A stretch of DNA of 64,000 nucleotides, taken from contig CADWAF010002301.1 in NCBI GenBank assembly GCA_902984215.1, forward strand, positions 1 to 64,000, given 5' to 3'. Positions 1-9,625 of the stretch are shown here, piece by piece (position 1 is the first letter of the stretch; each line of letters starts with the position of its first letter). The notes under the pieces were generated by a model. That model was not told the DNA's origin. It was given only the letters and a program-made list of their open reading frames with translations, and did not search any database. Both the position numbers and the translations under genes were made by a program. This DNA comes from Willaertia magna. Lineage: Eukaryota; Heterolobosea; Eutetramitea; Acrasida; Naegleriidae.

Positions 1-82
1 TGCCAAAAACCTAACGAAATGCATCACTAAAAAAGGGCGGGAGCCGCAATCTACTGCTTTTTTCATTTCTTTACAAAAAAAA

Positions 83-3000
83 ATGAAGAACTCCACCTTG
101 CCAATTACTGAAGAAGAATTTGAACTGGAGGAAAATTCTTCAATTAAAACACCACCAAATTCTTCGGCAAGGTTATATAATAATACATCATCAACAGTAA
201 TAACAACAAACAATAGTGTTGATACACCAATAAAAACATCATCCCCTTCTTCCATAAGGCTGTTTGGATCACCTAATAGAATAAGTCCCTTTGTCTCTCC
301 AATAAAACCTTATTCACCTAGAAATAATAACAACAATGTTGAGATTAGTAATGAAAATTGTGAAGATGAAAATATAGAAAAAAATGAAGAGATAATAACA
401 AATTCAACATTCAACGAAAATCAAATAAAAAATAATGATTTAAATAAAATATTTCATAAAAAACAAGAAGAAAATTTAACGGAAGTGAATAAAACAAATG
501 GAAGTGTTGTCAATCTTAATTTCTCGGAACTGGTGATTGAAAATAATAATGAAACATCTCTCACCAATAGTAATAACACTAATTTAAATAGTAGTAATAA
601 TAATAATACGACGATAAATTCTTCAATATTTAATCCTAAACAATTTTCAATAAAAGGATTTCATAAAATTGTTGGGATGGCGGGAAAATTAGAGGAATAC
701 ATAAATCAAGCTTCTTTAAATATACCAACACATGGAAATTTAAAGAAAATTGTAACAGATAGTTTTGAAGATAATCAATCACATATACCTACTTATGATT
801 GGATTGTAAATAGTCATTTAAATAATATAAATAATGAAAATAAAGAAGAAGATAGAATAACTGAACAAATGAATGGAAAATTTAAACAAATTTTTTTGCT
901 TCAATTTTTTATGATGAAAGATATTGAAAATAAATTTTGTAAATTTCTTTATGGAAAGAATGCCACAAGACTGAAATACTCAAATATTTTATTATCATTT
1001 ATTTGGTTTATAGTTTTAATTTATCAAGATTTTATATCGTTAGATTTAATTTTACAAAAAATAACGTTTGACAAAATTGTTAATCAACCAAAATTTATTG
1101 CTGCGATAATAACGAGATTTTCTTCTTTTGCAATAGCTTTAATTTTTTTACTATTGTTTTTTATACCCAAGTTAAATATTTTAATGAAAGAGATACTTTG
1201 GTTTTTTTCAAGTTTACTGATTTCAATATGTGTATTTATTAGAGATTGTTACTATTTTACAAATGTAAATACTTCATTTCCTCTGGGTACGATATGGGTA
1301 ATATTATATATTTATTTTATTCCAAAAACAAGATTTTATTTTAAATTAATTTATTTTTTACTTTCTTTGTTTTTTTATGTATTTTTACTTATTGTAATGA
1401 ATACGAATACGATTGGTGTAAGGTTAATAATATATTCTGTTACAGTTTTAATTTTTCAATTAGTTGGAATTATAATGTATTATTATTATGAATATTGTTT
1501 AAGAATAAAATTTAAAAGTGCATATAGATTAGCATTAATGAAAAGATTAGTAGTTGAAGAAGAATCTACCTTAATTTCCATAAAGAAAAATATAGTTCCT
1601 GAGGATTATGTCGCACAATTAGAATTATACGATGGTATAAATCCTTATATAAGTGATAGATATTCTGGTACTTGTTTATATTGTGAAGTTGTAAATTTTG
1701 ATAAATTTGTTTCGAAAGGTAATCCAATGGACGTGTTTAGAGCAATTAATCAATTAATATTTCAGTTTGACACATTGATTGAAGAATTAAAATTAACAAA
1801 AGTTAGATCAGAAGAACATTGTTATTGTGTTGTGTCTCTTAACAAAGATCAAAGAAATAGTTTAATAGATATTAATATATTACACTGTGCTATTGGAGTA
1901 ATGACGTGTTTATATAATTATAATTCAGAAAATAGATTGAAAATGAATATGAAATTGGGGTTAGCAGATGGAGATATTTATTTGACACTTTTAGGACATC
2001 ATTTATCTACATCTCTATGTGCTTATGGAGGTGCAGTTCAATTAGCCAAAATACTTTCATCTGCTTCTTTACCAGGTTGTGTTCATACCACTTCTGCCTT
2101 TTATCAACAATTTTCAGAACAATTTGTTTTCACAGATAAAGATGCAATGTATGTGAAATATTTTGGAAAGATTAAAACATATTTATTAGTTTGTAGAAAG
2201 GGAGAGATTCCAATTAATAGTAACGAAAATACATCACAAATTCAATATTTAAAAAAAGAAAAATCAATAGAAGATAGTATTTCTTCATATTATGATCCTG
2301 AAAGTGCTGTAGAAACATTTGGTATTAACACTACAAAAGAAACTAACTATCACATTCCTCAAAAAGAAATTACTAAACCTCAAAATATTAGATTTTTTAA
2401 ATTACATTTTAAAGAATGGTCAATGGAAAAGGAATTTTTGAAATATTCTTATTTTACTCATAACTTAAACACTTTACTTGGTATTTGTTTTTTATTTTTA
2501 TTTTCCTTATTAATTTTACTATATGGAATGGTACTACCTTCTACTGCATATTTAAATCCAACAATGTTAATAACTTATATTTTAATGGCTATTTATTTCA
2601 TTTTTATTACATTATGTTTAATACCTAAAGTAAGACAGAATATTTATTTTGGAATATTCACTTGTATTTTTAATTCCCTTTTATTTATTGCTTTATTATT
2701 AGCGGTATTATTTTCTTCAACAACATCCAATAGTAGTGACACATTAGTAGGAGAGTTATTTCACTTGACTGTTTTATCATCAATAATACAAATCCATTCT
2801 TTCTTTTATTTACCCTTATTAATTTACAAAATACCTTTATCAATATTTATTATATTAATTAGTATAATATCCTATGTTATATTATATAATATATTTATGA
2901 TTCCTTATATTAGAATGTTTGAATTTTTAACTTTACATTTACCTTTCATTATATTAACTTTTTTAACATTAGGTATTCATTCCTTTTTTGAAGAAAAGTC

Positions 3001-4123
3001 AACTAGAGAAAATTATTTATTAGAATCACAAATTAAAAAGAAGAAAAAACAATTAGAAGATACTGAAATACTACAAGCAAGATTTGCATTATCATTTATA
3101 CCTTTTCCAAAACTATTTCAATTACAAACAATGATTAAACCAGTAGAACATTCTGAAACAAAAGAAAATATGATGATACAAAAACATATGGTTGATTTTG
3201 ATAGATACGCAATTGTTGGAGTTATAACAATTGAAGGATTTGAAGACATTGATAAAGGTACAATTATAGCTATCACAATGATGCATAATATTTTCTTATC
3301 AATAGAAGAATATCTTTTACAAAATGAACCACTTCATATCCATAAAGTTAAAAGTTGTGATGGTACATTTACCTTTTGTTGTGGCTTTTTTGAAAAGGAA
3401 TTTGATGAATCAATGTATTTAAAAAGTGTTGAATTTAGTTATCATGTTATTCAAAAAGTAAATGCTATTTTAGATAATTATCAAGAAAGATATCCAAATG
3501 TTTTAAAGAACTGTTTGAAAGGAACTAGAATTGGATTAGCTTCAGGTAATGTTCATGGAGCAATATTTGGTAAGATTTTTCAGAATTATGAATTATTTGG
3601 TTCTGCCTTACGTTTAGCTTATAAAGCAAGTGAATCTTGTAGACCTAATGGTATTCAGATTGGAGGAAAAGAATTGATAGTTAAATTGAAGGAAAAGTCA
3701 GATACTGATTGTGGAATTGTTTTAGAAAAGAGAGAAAGTAAACCAGTTGGTTTAGGAACCACTTTCTTTGTTGTTGTTGTAGATGAAGAAAAATTAAGAT
3801 TTTCAATTGATCCAGCCTCATGTGTTAGTGAAACAGATTTATCTACAACTATAAGAGTAAGAAGATCTAATCCTTCTACACCAATTAAGAATACTAAACA
3901 TCCTACCAATCAACAACAAGACATATCATCAACTAACTTTCCATTAGAACAAAAAGATGAAGGAGAGAACAATTTAAGCCCTTTTGATAGTTTAGCCTCA
4001 CCAACAAATAATAATACCCAACAACAAAAATCATCACCTAACCTAAATGTTGAGGAAATGAATCAACATGCAGTAAAGTACAGACAATTAATATCCAATG
4101 CTAGTGCTAATAATATTAAATAA
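83..4123 (+). CDS. Tandem cyclase-homology membrane protein, probably catalytically dead
   Basis: Single-exon 1346-aa protein. The first ~295 residues are Asn/Ser-rich and presumably cytosolic. A hydrophobic bundle (~298-475) is followed by a cyclase-homology domain (C1, ~520-715), a second hydrophobic bundle (~790-972), a second domain (C2, ~1036-1240) and a Pro/Asn/Gln-rich tail. This is the TM-C1-TM-C2 plan of class III adenylyl cyclases. The fold is suggested by YGGAVQLAK in C1 and LFGSALRLAYK in C2, which align with the usual WGDTVNLAS. The two metal-binding Asp positions appear as E535 and H579 in C1 and as T1049 and G1094 in C2. The transition-state Asn is Q in C1 and R in C2. All of this was aligned by eye. 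On established enzymology such a protein should not make cAMP or cGMP, so a regulatory or sensor role is inferred. It converges tail-to-tail with ARPC4, 58 bp away. Confidence 0.75.
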   Translation: MKNSTLPITEEEFELEENSSIKTPPNSSARLYNNTSSTVITTNNSVDTPIKTSSPSSIRLFGSPNRISPFVSPIKPYSPRNNNNNVEISNENCEDENIEKNEEIITNSTFNENQIKNNDLNKIFHKKQEENLTEVNKTNGSVVNLNFSELVIENNNETSLTNSNNTNLNSSNNNNTTINSSIFNPKQFSIKGFHKIVGMAGKLEEYINQASLNIPTHGNLKKIVTDSFEDNQSHIPTYDWIVNSHLNNINNENKEEDRITEQMNGKFKQIFLLQFFMMKDIENKFCKFLYGKNATRLKYSNILLSFIWFIVLIYQDFISLDLILQKITFDKIVNQPKFIAAIITRFSSFAIALIFLLLFFIPKLNILMKEILWFFSSLLISICVFIRDCYYFTNVNTSFPLGTIWVILYIYFIPKTRFYFKLIYFLLSLFFYVFLLIVMNTNTIGVRLIIYSVTVLIFQLVGIIMYYYYEYCLRIKFKSAYRLALMKRLVVEEESTLISIKKNIVPEDYVAQLELYDGINPYISDRYSGTCLYCEVVNFDKFVSKGNPMDVFRAINQLIFQFDTLIEELKLTKVRSEEHCYCVVSLNKDQRNSLIDINILHCAIGVMTCLYNYNSENRLKMNMKLGLADGDIYLTLLGHHLSTSLCAYGGAVQLAKILSSASLPGCVHTTSAFYQQFSEQFVFTDKDAMYVKYFGKIKTYLLVCRKGEIPINSNENTSQIQYLKKEKSIEDSISSYYDPESAVETFGINTTKETNYHIPQKEITKPQNIRFFKLHFKEWSMEKEFLKYSYFTHNLNTLLGICFLFLFSLLILLYGMVLPSTAYLNPTMLITYILMAIYFIFITLCLIPKVRQNIYFGIFTCIFNSLLFIALLLAVLFSSTTSNSSDTLVGELFHLTVLSSIIQIHSFFYLPLLIYKIPLSIFIILISIISYVILYNIFMIPYIRMFEFLTLHLPFIILTFLTLGIHSFFEEKSTRENYLLESQIKKKKKQLEDTEILQARFALSFIPFPKLFQLQTMIKPVEHSETKENMMIQKHMVDFDRYAIVGVITIEGFEDIDKGTIIAITMMHNIFLSIEEYLLQNEPLHIHKVKSCDGTFTFCCGFFEKEFDESMYLKSVEFSYHVIQKVNAILDNYQERYPNVLKNCLKGTRIGLASGNVHGAIFGKIFQNYELFGSALRLAYKASESCRPNGIQIGGKELIVKLKEKSDTDCGIVLEKRESKPVGLGTTFFVVVVDEEKLRFSIDPASCVSETDLSTTIRVRRSNPSTPIKNTKHPTNQQQDISSTNFPLEQKDEGENNLSPFDSLASPTNNNTQQQKSSPNLNVEEMNQHAVKYRQLISNASANNIK

Positions 4124-4181
4124 AAAAATAAATATTTTATTAGTTACAATAATAAATAATACAAAAAGATTACAATAAATC

Positions 4182-4851
4182 TTAAAATGCACCAAGGAAT
4201 TTCTTTGCAGAAGCACGTTCTCTTGCACTACATTGCATTTTCATATCTTTAATATCTTTATCAATATCTTGAATAAAACCAATAATAAAATCAATTAATT
4301 TATGTTTAAACATATCTTCTGCATGGAAATTTGTAACTAAGAAACTAATATCATATCCTTCAACTGGTTTTCTTCTTAAAACAATAAATTGTTCAGCACG
4401 TTGCATTAAGAAATGCATAAAACGTTTAGAAAGAATTTCTTCAACATTATCATTCTTTTTAAAAGAAACACTAATACGAACAGAGTTAATAGAACCTTCA
4501 ATTAAACAACGATCAAATTTATCCTTACTAATAATAACTGGATTTAAAATTAATTCTTTACTCACTCCAACTTCAACTTCTGGTTTGTTATGTCTTTCAA
4601 TAAGTTGAGATGGAAAATTTTCAAGACATAATACTGCTTCTAATGTTTTACGAATACAGTCATGATAAGGTTGATTACTAGTACCACCGACGTTCTATTT
4701 TTTGATCAATTTATTATTCCGTTTTTAAAAGATCATTATATGGATCAATAATATAGAGATAAAGTTAGATAATAACAAGACGGCAATGTGAAAAAAAATT
4801 ATTAATCATCATTTAGAAAAATATTGGAATCAACGATGATAGACTTACCAT
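4182..4851 (-). CDS. ARPC4: Arp2/3 complex subunit 4 (p20), two exons
   Basis: 171-aa ARPC4, a core subunit of the Arp2/3 complex that nucleates branched actin filaments; it fits an amoeboid cell. Exon 1 (4849-4851) is only the ATG, followed at once by GTAAGT. The intron is 4695-4848 and exon 2 is 4182-4694. The joined N-terminus reads [14 protein letters not shown], then runs into the hallmark LCLENF and [10 protein letters not shown] stretches. Later blocks [23 protein letters not shown] and [12 protein letters not shown] are near-identical to ARPC4 of animals and fungi, and the length matches the usual 168 aa. Without the intron there is no in-frame ATG before the conserved region, which is why I accept the ATG-only exon. 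A GTG-started 127-aa reading would miss the N-terminal part. Confidence 0.95.
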
Positions 4852-5211
4852 TTTTTAGAGAAAGACTTTTTGATATTTTTTTTTTAAAAAATAAAAAATT
4901 TAATTGATGATGACTTGTTATTTGGCTTAACCTGTCAACAAGCAATATGACAAAGAAGATGCTGAAGAGCTGATGATTTAGATAAAGAGACAAGAAACTA
5001 GCTCTACACTAACTTACCAACAAAATTGCTGTTAACCCCAACTCAGAAAATAATTGCAAAAACCATCAATTTTAAGAACTCAATTTTTCCAAACTTCCAT
5101 CATTTGAAACAACAAGTGTAGGAAGCCGACCAGTGGAGAATTTTACAAATTCCATCCACCTTAAAAACATTGACGTTATTTAGCGCTAAATATTAAAATA
5201 AAAAAAAAATA
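4852..5211. other. Divergent intergenic region ARPC4 / hydrolase
   Basis: About 360 bp between two divergently transcribed genes. It must hold both promoters and 5' UTRs. I see A/T-rich sequence with an A-run just before the ATG of the plus-strand gene and no convincing ORF, RNA gene or repeat. Confidence 0.6.
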
Positions 5212-6402
5212 ATGATTAGATCCATAATATCAGCAATCTTTCGTACAATAATTTTTACTATCACATTGACAGTTTTAACATATTATATTTATTCAAACTT
5301 TTTTGTTGGAAAGCCACAAGTATTTCCAGATATTTATGATATAAAACCATTAAAACAACCATCTATTAGAAACTATAATTTTCATTATGAAACAATTAAA
5401 ACAAATAATGTTAATTTAAATGTAATTCAAATGGGTAATTTAGAAAGATCAAATAAATTAATTCTTTTTGTTCATGGATTTCCACAAACTGCAGCAAACT
5501 CTTGGTATTCACAATTAAGATATTTTGAACAATTAAACTTTACAATTAATAATAATGCCAATGAAAATCATGAATATTTTATAATGGCACCTGACATGAG
5601 AGGATATAACCAATCTGAGAAACCAGATGTCAATAATATAAATAATTATGATATTGGTGAATTAGTTATGGATTTAAAAGGATTAGTTGATCATTATTAT
5701 ATTCATTTGAAAAAACAACAAAAGAGTGGTAAAGTTATTATTATTAGTCATGATTGGGGAGCAGTTATTTCATGGTATTTCGCTATTAATTTACCAGAAT
5801 ATGTTGAGAAGTTAGTTATTCTTAATGTTCCTCATCCTCATGCTATGCAAAATTTTAGAGGAGAAGTTTTATTAAGACAGTTAAAGAAGAGTTGGTATGT
5901 CTTTTACTTCCAATTAGGATTTGGTATTCCTGAAGGTTATTTCAGTAAAGATAATTATAAAAGGTTTATGAATATGTTTTCTTTTTATATTAAAGAAGGT
6001 TATCTTAGTGTTGAAGATGTTGAGTTAGTTAGAAAGGCTTATAAAGAAGAAAATGCTTTAACTGCAATGATGAATTATTATAGAGCATTAGTTACCGGAA
6101 AGGCATTGGCTGGTATTAGAAAGTTAATTGGATTACCTGAACAAAGAAGATATCCTTCTATTAGTGAAAAGTTAAGTTCAAATAATTTAGAAGATGTGCA
6201 AGTTAAAGTTCCTACTTTAATACTTTGGGGTAAAGAAGATTTAGCTTTAGAAGAATTAGGTGCAGATATTAGTTATGAAAAGTATATTCATCCAATAGTT
6301 AAAGATAAATCTAAATTATTAAAAGTAGATGCAACTCACTTCCTTACGTTTGATGCTGCAGAAACTGTCAACCAAGCACTTGTTGATTACTTAAAACAAT
6401 AA
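5212..6402 (+). CDS. Membrane-anchored alpha/beta hydrolase, epoxide-hydrolase-like
   Basis: 396 aa. Residues ~8-30 form one hydrophobic anchor, so the enzyme is probably a type II membrane protein, perhaps in the ER. The alpha/beta-hydrolase core follows: the HGFPQ oxyanion motif at 88-92, the MRGYNQSEKP loop, and the nucleophile elbow SHDWGA with Asp181 as nucleophile. The acid is Asp343 (or Glu342) in WGKEDLAL and the base is His376 in DATHFL. A nucleophilic Asp flanked by His and Trp (HDWG) is characteristic of epoxide hydrolases and haloalkane dehalogenases rather than lipases. The N-terminal anchor plus this core resembles the EPHX3/EPHX4 subgroup. The substrate cannot be told from sequence. 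The ATG follows an A-run, as for neighbouring genes. Confidence 0.85.
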   Translation: MIRSIISAIFRTIIFTITLTVLTYYIYSNFFVGKPQVFPDIYDIKPLKQPSIRNYNFHYETIKTNNVNLNVIQMGNLERSNKLILFVHGFPQTAANSWYSQLRYFEQLNFTINNNANENHEYFIMAPDMRGYNQSEKPDVNNINNYDIGELVMDLKGLVDHYYIHLKKQQKSGKVIIISHDWGAVISWYFAINLPEYVEKLVILNVPHPHAMQNFRGEVLLRQLKKSWYVFYFQLGFGIPEGYFSKDNYKRFMNMFSFYIKEGYLSVEDVELVRKAYKEENALTAMMNYYRALVTGKALAGIRKLIGLPEQRRYPSISEKLSSNNLEDVQVKVPTLILWGKEDLALEELGADISYEKYIHPIVKDKSKLLKVDATHFLTFDAAETVNQALVDYLKQ

Positions 6403-6671
6403 GTAGTTATCCTTCCAAATTATTATTAATGGTAAATTTAGATATTATCAAAAATTGAAAGTTTATTTAAAAAAGTTACTTTTTGTAATAAATGATTTTG
6501 TAAAAACATACAGTTTACTGGGTCCCATTTAGTCAAAGGAAATCCATTAAGTATTTACACTATAAACAACATTTACATTATAAATCCACATCTTTCCTTT
6601 TTTTATATCTATCCTAAATACTATAAATTCTTATAACTTTATACAGGATTTATTACAATAACAAAAAAAAA

Positions 6672-7058
6672 ATGAAAACAAGTTATGTATTAGCTGTATT
6701 ATTATTAAGCGTCACTTTAGCCTTATTCTTTATTTGTGGAACAGAAGCAGGAGCTGTAAATAGTTATAAAGTAAATACCTATGTTCCAAAGAAGAAGGTC
6801 CACAAGAAGAAACGTGTAAAGGTTTATAAACCAAAACAAAATAGAAAGAAGGGTTGTCATGGAAAGAAAAGAAATCTTAAGAAGACTAAACAATATAGAG
6901 TAAAATCTTATAAGAAGAAACCTAAACAATATAAAGTTAAAACTTATAAAGTTAAATCATATAAGAAAGCACCAAAGAAAGTCAGAAGTTATAAAGTTAG
7001 AACTTATAAGGTTAAATCTTATAAACCAAAAAAGAATGTTAAGCAATACAAACATTAA
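6672..7058 (+). CDS. Secreted Lys/Tyr-rich repeat protein
   Basis: 128 aa. Residues 1-27 are a clear signal peptide (short basic start, Leu/Val core, GTEAG cut region). The mature part is extremely basic and built of short repeats such as VKTYKVKSYKK and KVRTYKVKSY, so almost every Tyr is followed by Lys. There is one Cys and no recognisable globular domain. I do not recognise a family. Lys/Tyr repeats of this style are known in cross-linked structural or adhesive matrices, so a cyst-wall or surface-matrix role is possible, but this is inference from composition alone. Two other secreted Tyr-rich proteins lie near 43.5 and 45.9 kb, although their repeats differ (Tyr/Gly and Tyr/Val/Gln). The stop codon is about 95 bp from the 3' end of a 5S gene on the opposite strand. 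Confidence 0.7.
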   Translation: MKTSYVLAVLLLSVTLALFFICGTEAGAVNSYKVNTYVPKKKVHKKKRVKVYKPKQNRKKGCHGKKRNLKKTKQYRVKSYKKKPKQYKVKTYKVKSYKKAPKKVRSYKVRTYKVKSYKPKKNVKQYKH

Positions 7059-7151
7059 ATAATCATTAAGGTTAAATAACTTTAAATTTTGAAGAGGGTT
7101 TGTATTTATAAATTATTAATAAATTTTGTTTTGTCATCAAAAAAAAATAAA

Positions 7152-7269
7152 ACCTACAGCACTACAGGTTCCCGAGAAGTCTCCCATCTCAGTACTAATG
7201 TAGCCCTACTGTGCTTAACTTCTCAAATCGGACGGGATGAGGTGCTTTCACAGTGGTATGGCCGTAGAT
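7152..7269 (-). rRNA. 5S ribosomal RNA, copy 1
   Basis: Read on the minus strand, the 118-nt segment begins ATCTACGGCCATACCAC, the canonical 5S start. It contains the loop A region CATCCCGTCCGAT and the internal control region around GAGATGGGAGACTTC, CGGGAACC. The 5' end ATCTACGGC pairs with the 3' end GCTGTAGGT to give helix I, with one T-G wobble. Directly after the 3' end comes TTTTATTTTTTT, a normal RNA polymerase III terminator. The internal promoter (A and C boxes) is part of the gene. It is identical to copy 2 except at the outermost helix-I position. The open reading frame crossing it on the plus strand is a by-product. Confidence 0.96.
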
Positions 7270-7306
7270 ATCCAATCTTTTGGTTAATTATTCTTAAACA
7301 TGGCTA
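7270..7306 (-). promoter_or_regulatory. Conserved 5' flank of 5S copy 1
   Basis: These 37 bp immediately upstream of the 5S start are identical to 9240-9276 upstream of copy 2, and similarity then stops abruptly. It could be an external promoter element for RNA polymerase III or simply the edge of the duplicated unit; the two cannot be separated here. Confidence 0.5.
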
Positions 7307-7418
7307 AACACTTTTTGTTATGGATGCTTCCTTTCTTTTCCGCACCAGTTTACTTTATTTTATTAACCACTGGATTAATATACGTTTGCAAGTAATTTTG
7401 TTGTTTAAAGTTATTCAT

Positions 7419-9044
7419 TTAAAACATAAAATCACTGTTAATATCATTATTATTGTTCTTTACAATTATTGTAATATCACTTAATTTAATTGAACGTTTA
7501 AAATTCCAACCGTTTGATAATTCTATTTATAGAGAATAAAATATTAAATTTAATAAATTAACAAATAATTAAACTTACTTGTCGAATAAATAATTGTAAA
7601 CTGTTTTCCCATTTTCACATTTAATTTATAATTTGATCCAACTTTAAAACTTTCGTTATTTAAAAAATAATTTTTTAAATTTAAATTTATATAATTATTT
7701 GTGTTTGAATAAAATGGATATTTTTGATTTTCTAATAATCCACAAATAAATACATTCTTATTTTCTATATTTTAATTAATAAAAATTTTAAATGGTTTTA
7801 AATAACTTACTGTCTATTATAATTGAATGATATCTGCCACATGCCAACTCTTCAATATTATTATTGTCGAATGTTTTTAATAATTTTGGTTCTGTTAATA
7901 AACTTTTAGTAATTGTGTTTGAAAATCCAAATTGACAATTATTATTATATCCAAAAATAAAATATTTTCCACTTCCTTTTTAAAAAAATATTGTTTAAAT
8001 GTATAATTTATAAAAAAAACTTACTTGATTTTAAGGTAATAATAGATGAACTTGTAAATACCTTTTCTATAAATTCATTTTCTAAATTTGGAATTAATTT
8101 AAATGTTTCAGATATATTTAATTGTTGATTATTTAATTGACTAGTACAAAATGGTGTATTACCACAAATATAACACTTTCCATCTTCAGTTAATAAAAAC
8201 GAAGTAATAAAACCACAATAAATTTTAATTATTTTACTTGAAATATAATTTGTTTTGATTTTTGTAACTTTTTTAATATAAGGACTAGACTTTCTTCCTA
8301 GTTGACCATAAGCTTATTTTTATTTGTGTATATTTATAACAATTTAAAGTATTGAAGTAATTATTATAAAAAAATTGTAATCATAAAATATTTTAAAAAA
8401 TATAAAAATCTACTTACTATTTGAACCGTAACCATAAATAGAATTATTATTTGTTAAAATTAATAAAAAGTGATAACCAGTTGCAATGTCAATAATTTTT
8501 TCATTTTTATATTCAATTGGTTGTATTTTTTTATACAAATTTAAACAACCATTTTCATTTCTATAAATAAATAATTCTCCCTTGTCTGTAAATTATTTAA
8601 AAAATTAATTAAAAAAAATGTTTACAATTACTTACTATTTAATAAAATTAGAAATGTGTGAACAAAAATGTCTATAATAAAATCAATATTTTGTAAAGTT
8701 TTAAATAAAATAAAATTATCTTTTAAATTTACAAAAATTTTTCCATCTTTCATTAAAATTACACACATTTCTTCTCCCGTTACAATCTTTTTAATTAATT
8801 TATAATTAATTTCATAAACTTGCATCACACTTTTAAAATTATTAGAACAATCAAAATTTACTTTTCCAAAAATAAATAAAAATTCATTTGGAATATTTAC
8901 ACAATTTTTGGTAAAATTTGTTGGAATATAAAGCGTGTTATTATTGTCAATGGTATTATCGTCACTATTTTGATTTGTGAAAACTGTCAATTCATCTGGT
9001 GTAATGTTAGTGAGCGAATAAACAGTTTTAAAAAACTCAGACAT
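7419..9044 (-). CDS. RCC1-repeat beta-propeller protein, six exons
   Basis: Joining 8636-9044, 8418-8585, 8312-8025, 7975-7811, 7764-7579 and 7522-7419 gives an uninterrupted 439-aa protein ending in TAA. All five introns (46-105 nt) start GTAAGT, end in AG and are phase 1. The product has RCC1 blades: YGYGSNTYGQLGR, CGGFITSFLLTEDGKCYICG and ACGRYHSIII. Four of the five introns fall at the same place between blades, after a hydrophobic strand and before a KxGxxFxxG-like strand, so most exons encode about one blade. RCC1 folds are seven-bladed propellers used in GTPase exchange or as protein-binding scaffolds. The C-terminal blades are degenerate, so a Ran-GEF role is not supported. The gene sits between two 5S genes on the same strand. 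Confidence 0.88.
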
Positions 9045-9121
9045 TTTTTTTTAAAATACCAAAGATGCTAACGTCCAATCCATTATCTTAATGGCACAAG
9101 TTACATATGTACATAATTAAA

Positions 9122-9239
9122 ATCTACAGCACTACAGGTTCCCGAGAAGTCTCCCATCTCAGTACTAATGTAGCCCTACTGTGCTTAACTTCTCAAATCG
9201 GACGGGATGAGGTGCTTTCACAGTGGTATGGCCGTAGAT
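9122..9239 (-). rRNA. 5S ribosomal RNA, copy 2
   Basis: 118 nt on the minus strand, identical to copy 1 apart from the outermost helix-I pair. Here the ends ATCTACGGC and GCTGTAGAT pair without the T-G wobble seen in copy 1, so the single difference keeps the helix. The 3' end runs into TTTT and then A/T sequence, a minimal RNA polymerase III terminator that is weaker than the long T-run of copy 1. It lies about 80 bp upstream of the RCC1 gene's start codon, on the same strand. Confidence 0.96.
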
Positions 9240-9276
9240 ATCCAATCTTTTGGTTAATTATTCTTAAACATGGCTA
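9240..9276 (-). promoter_or_regulatory. Conserved 5' flank of 5S copy 2
   Basis: Identical for 37 bp to the upstream flank of copy 1 (7270-7306), after which the two loci diverge. Same interpretation as for copy 1. Confidence 0.5.
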
Positions 9277-9295
9277 CACATTTTCTATTAAAAGT

Positions 9296-9427
9296 ACTTT
9301 TATAAGGTATGGAGTATTGTATTTGCTTATAAATATAATTACGTCTATTCAAAGTACTACAAAATTGTAGTGTGGTTTAACTTTTATAAGGTATGGCGTA
9401 TTGTATTTGCTTATAAATATAATTACG
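9296..9427. repeat. 48-bp direct repeat, two copies
   Basis: Copies at 9296-9343 and 9380-9427 differ at a single base (A in the first, C in the second) and share the core TATTGTATTTGCTTATAAAT. They are 36 bp apart and lie in the 5' flank of 5S copy 2. The rest of the gap up to the BRCT gene at 9626 holds no coding sequence that I can support. Confidence 0.85.
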
Positions 9428-9625
9428 GAAATCAATGATCTTAATTGATGGTGAATTGGGGCAAGCAAACCCTGGAATTTTTTTAAAAAATTAAAAAAAA
9501 ATAAAAATTGTTTTTTGAAGAGACATAATCTTTATTTTCAAAAGGACTTTATTAAATTTTAAATAAAGTTTTTTAAAACTATTAATATTTCCCTATAATA
9601 TTACTATTTTTGTTATTAATTTATA

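Noticed and set aside
4802..4993. 63-codon minus-strand frame upstream of ARPC4
   Set aside because: It overlaps the ARPC4 start exon and intron, has low-complexity Leu/Ser content and no homology sign.
7089..7307. A 72-codon plus-strand frame that runs through 5S copy 1, with a near-identical twin at 9107-9370
   Set aside because: Both frames are the antisense of the 5S rRNA. Their shared peptide reflects the identical RNA genes, and neither has other coding signs.
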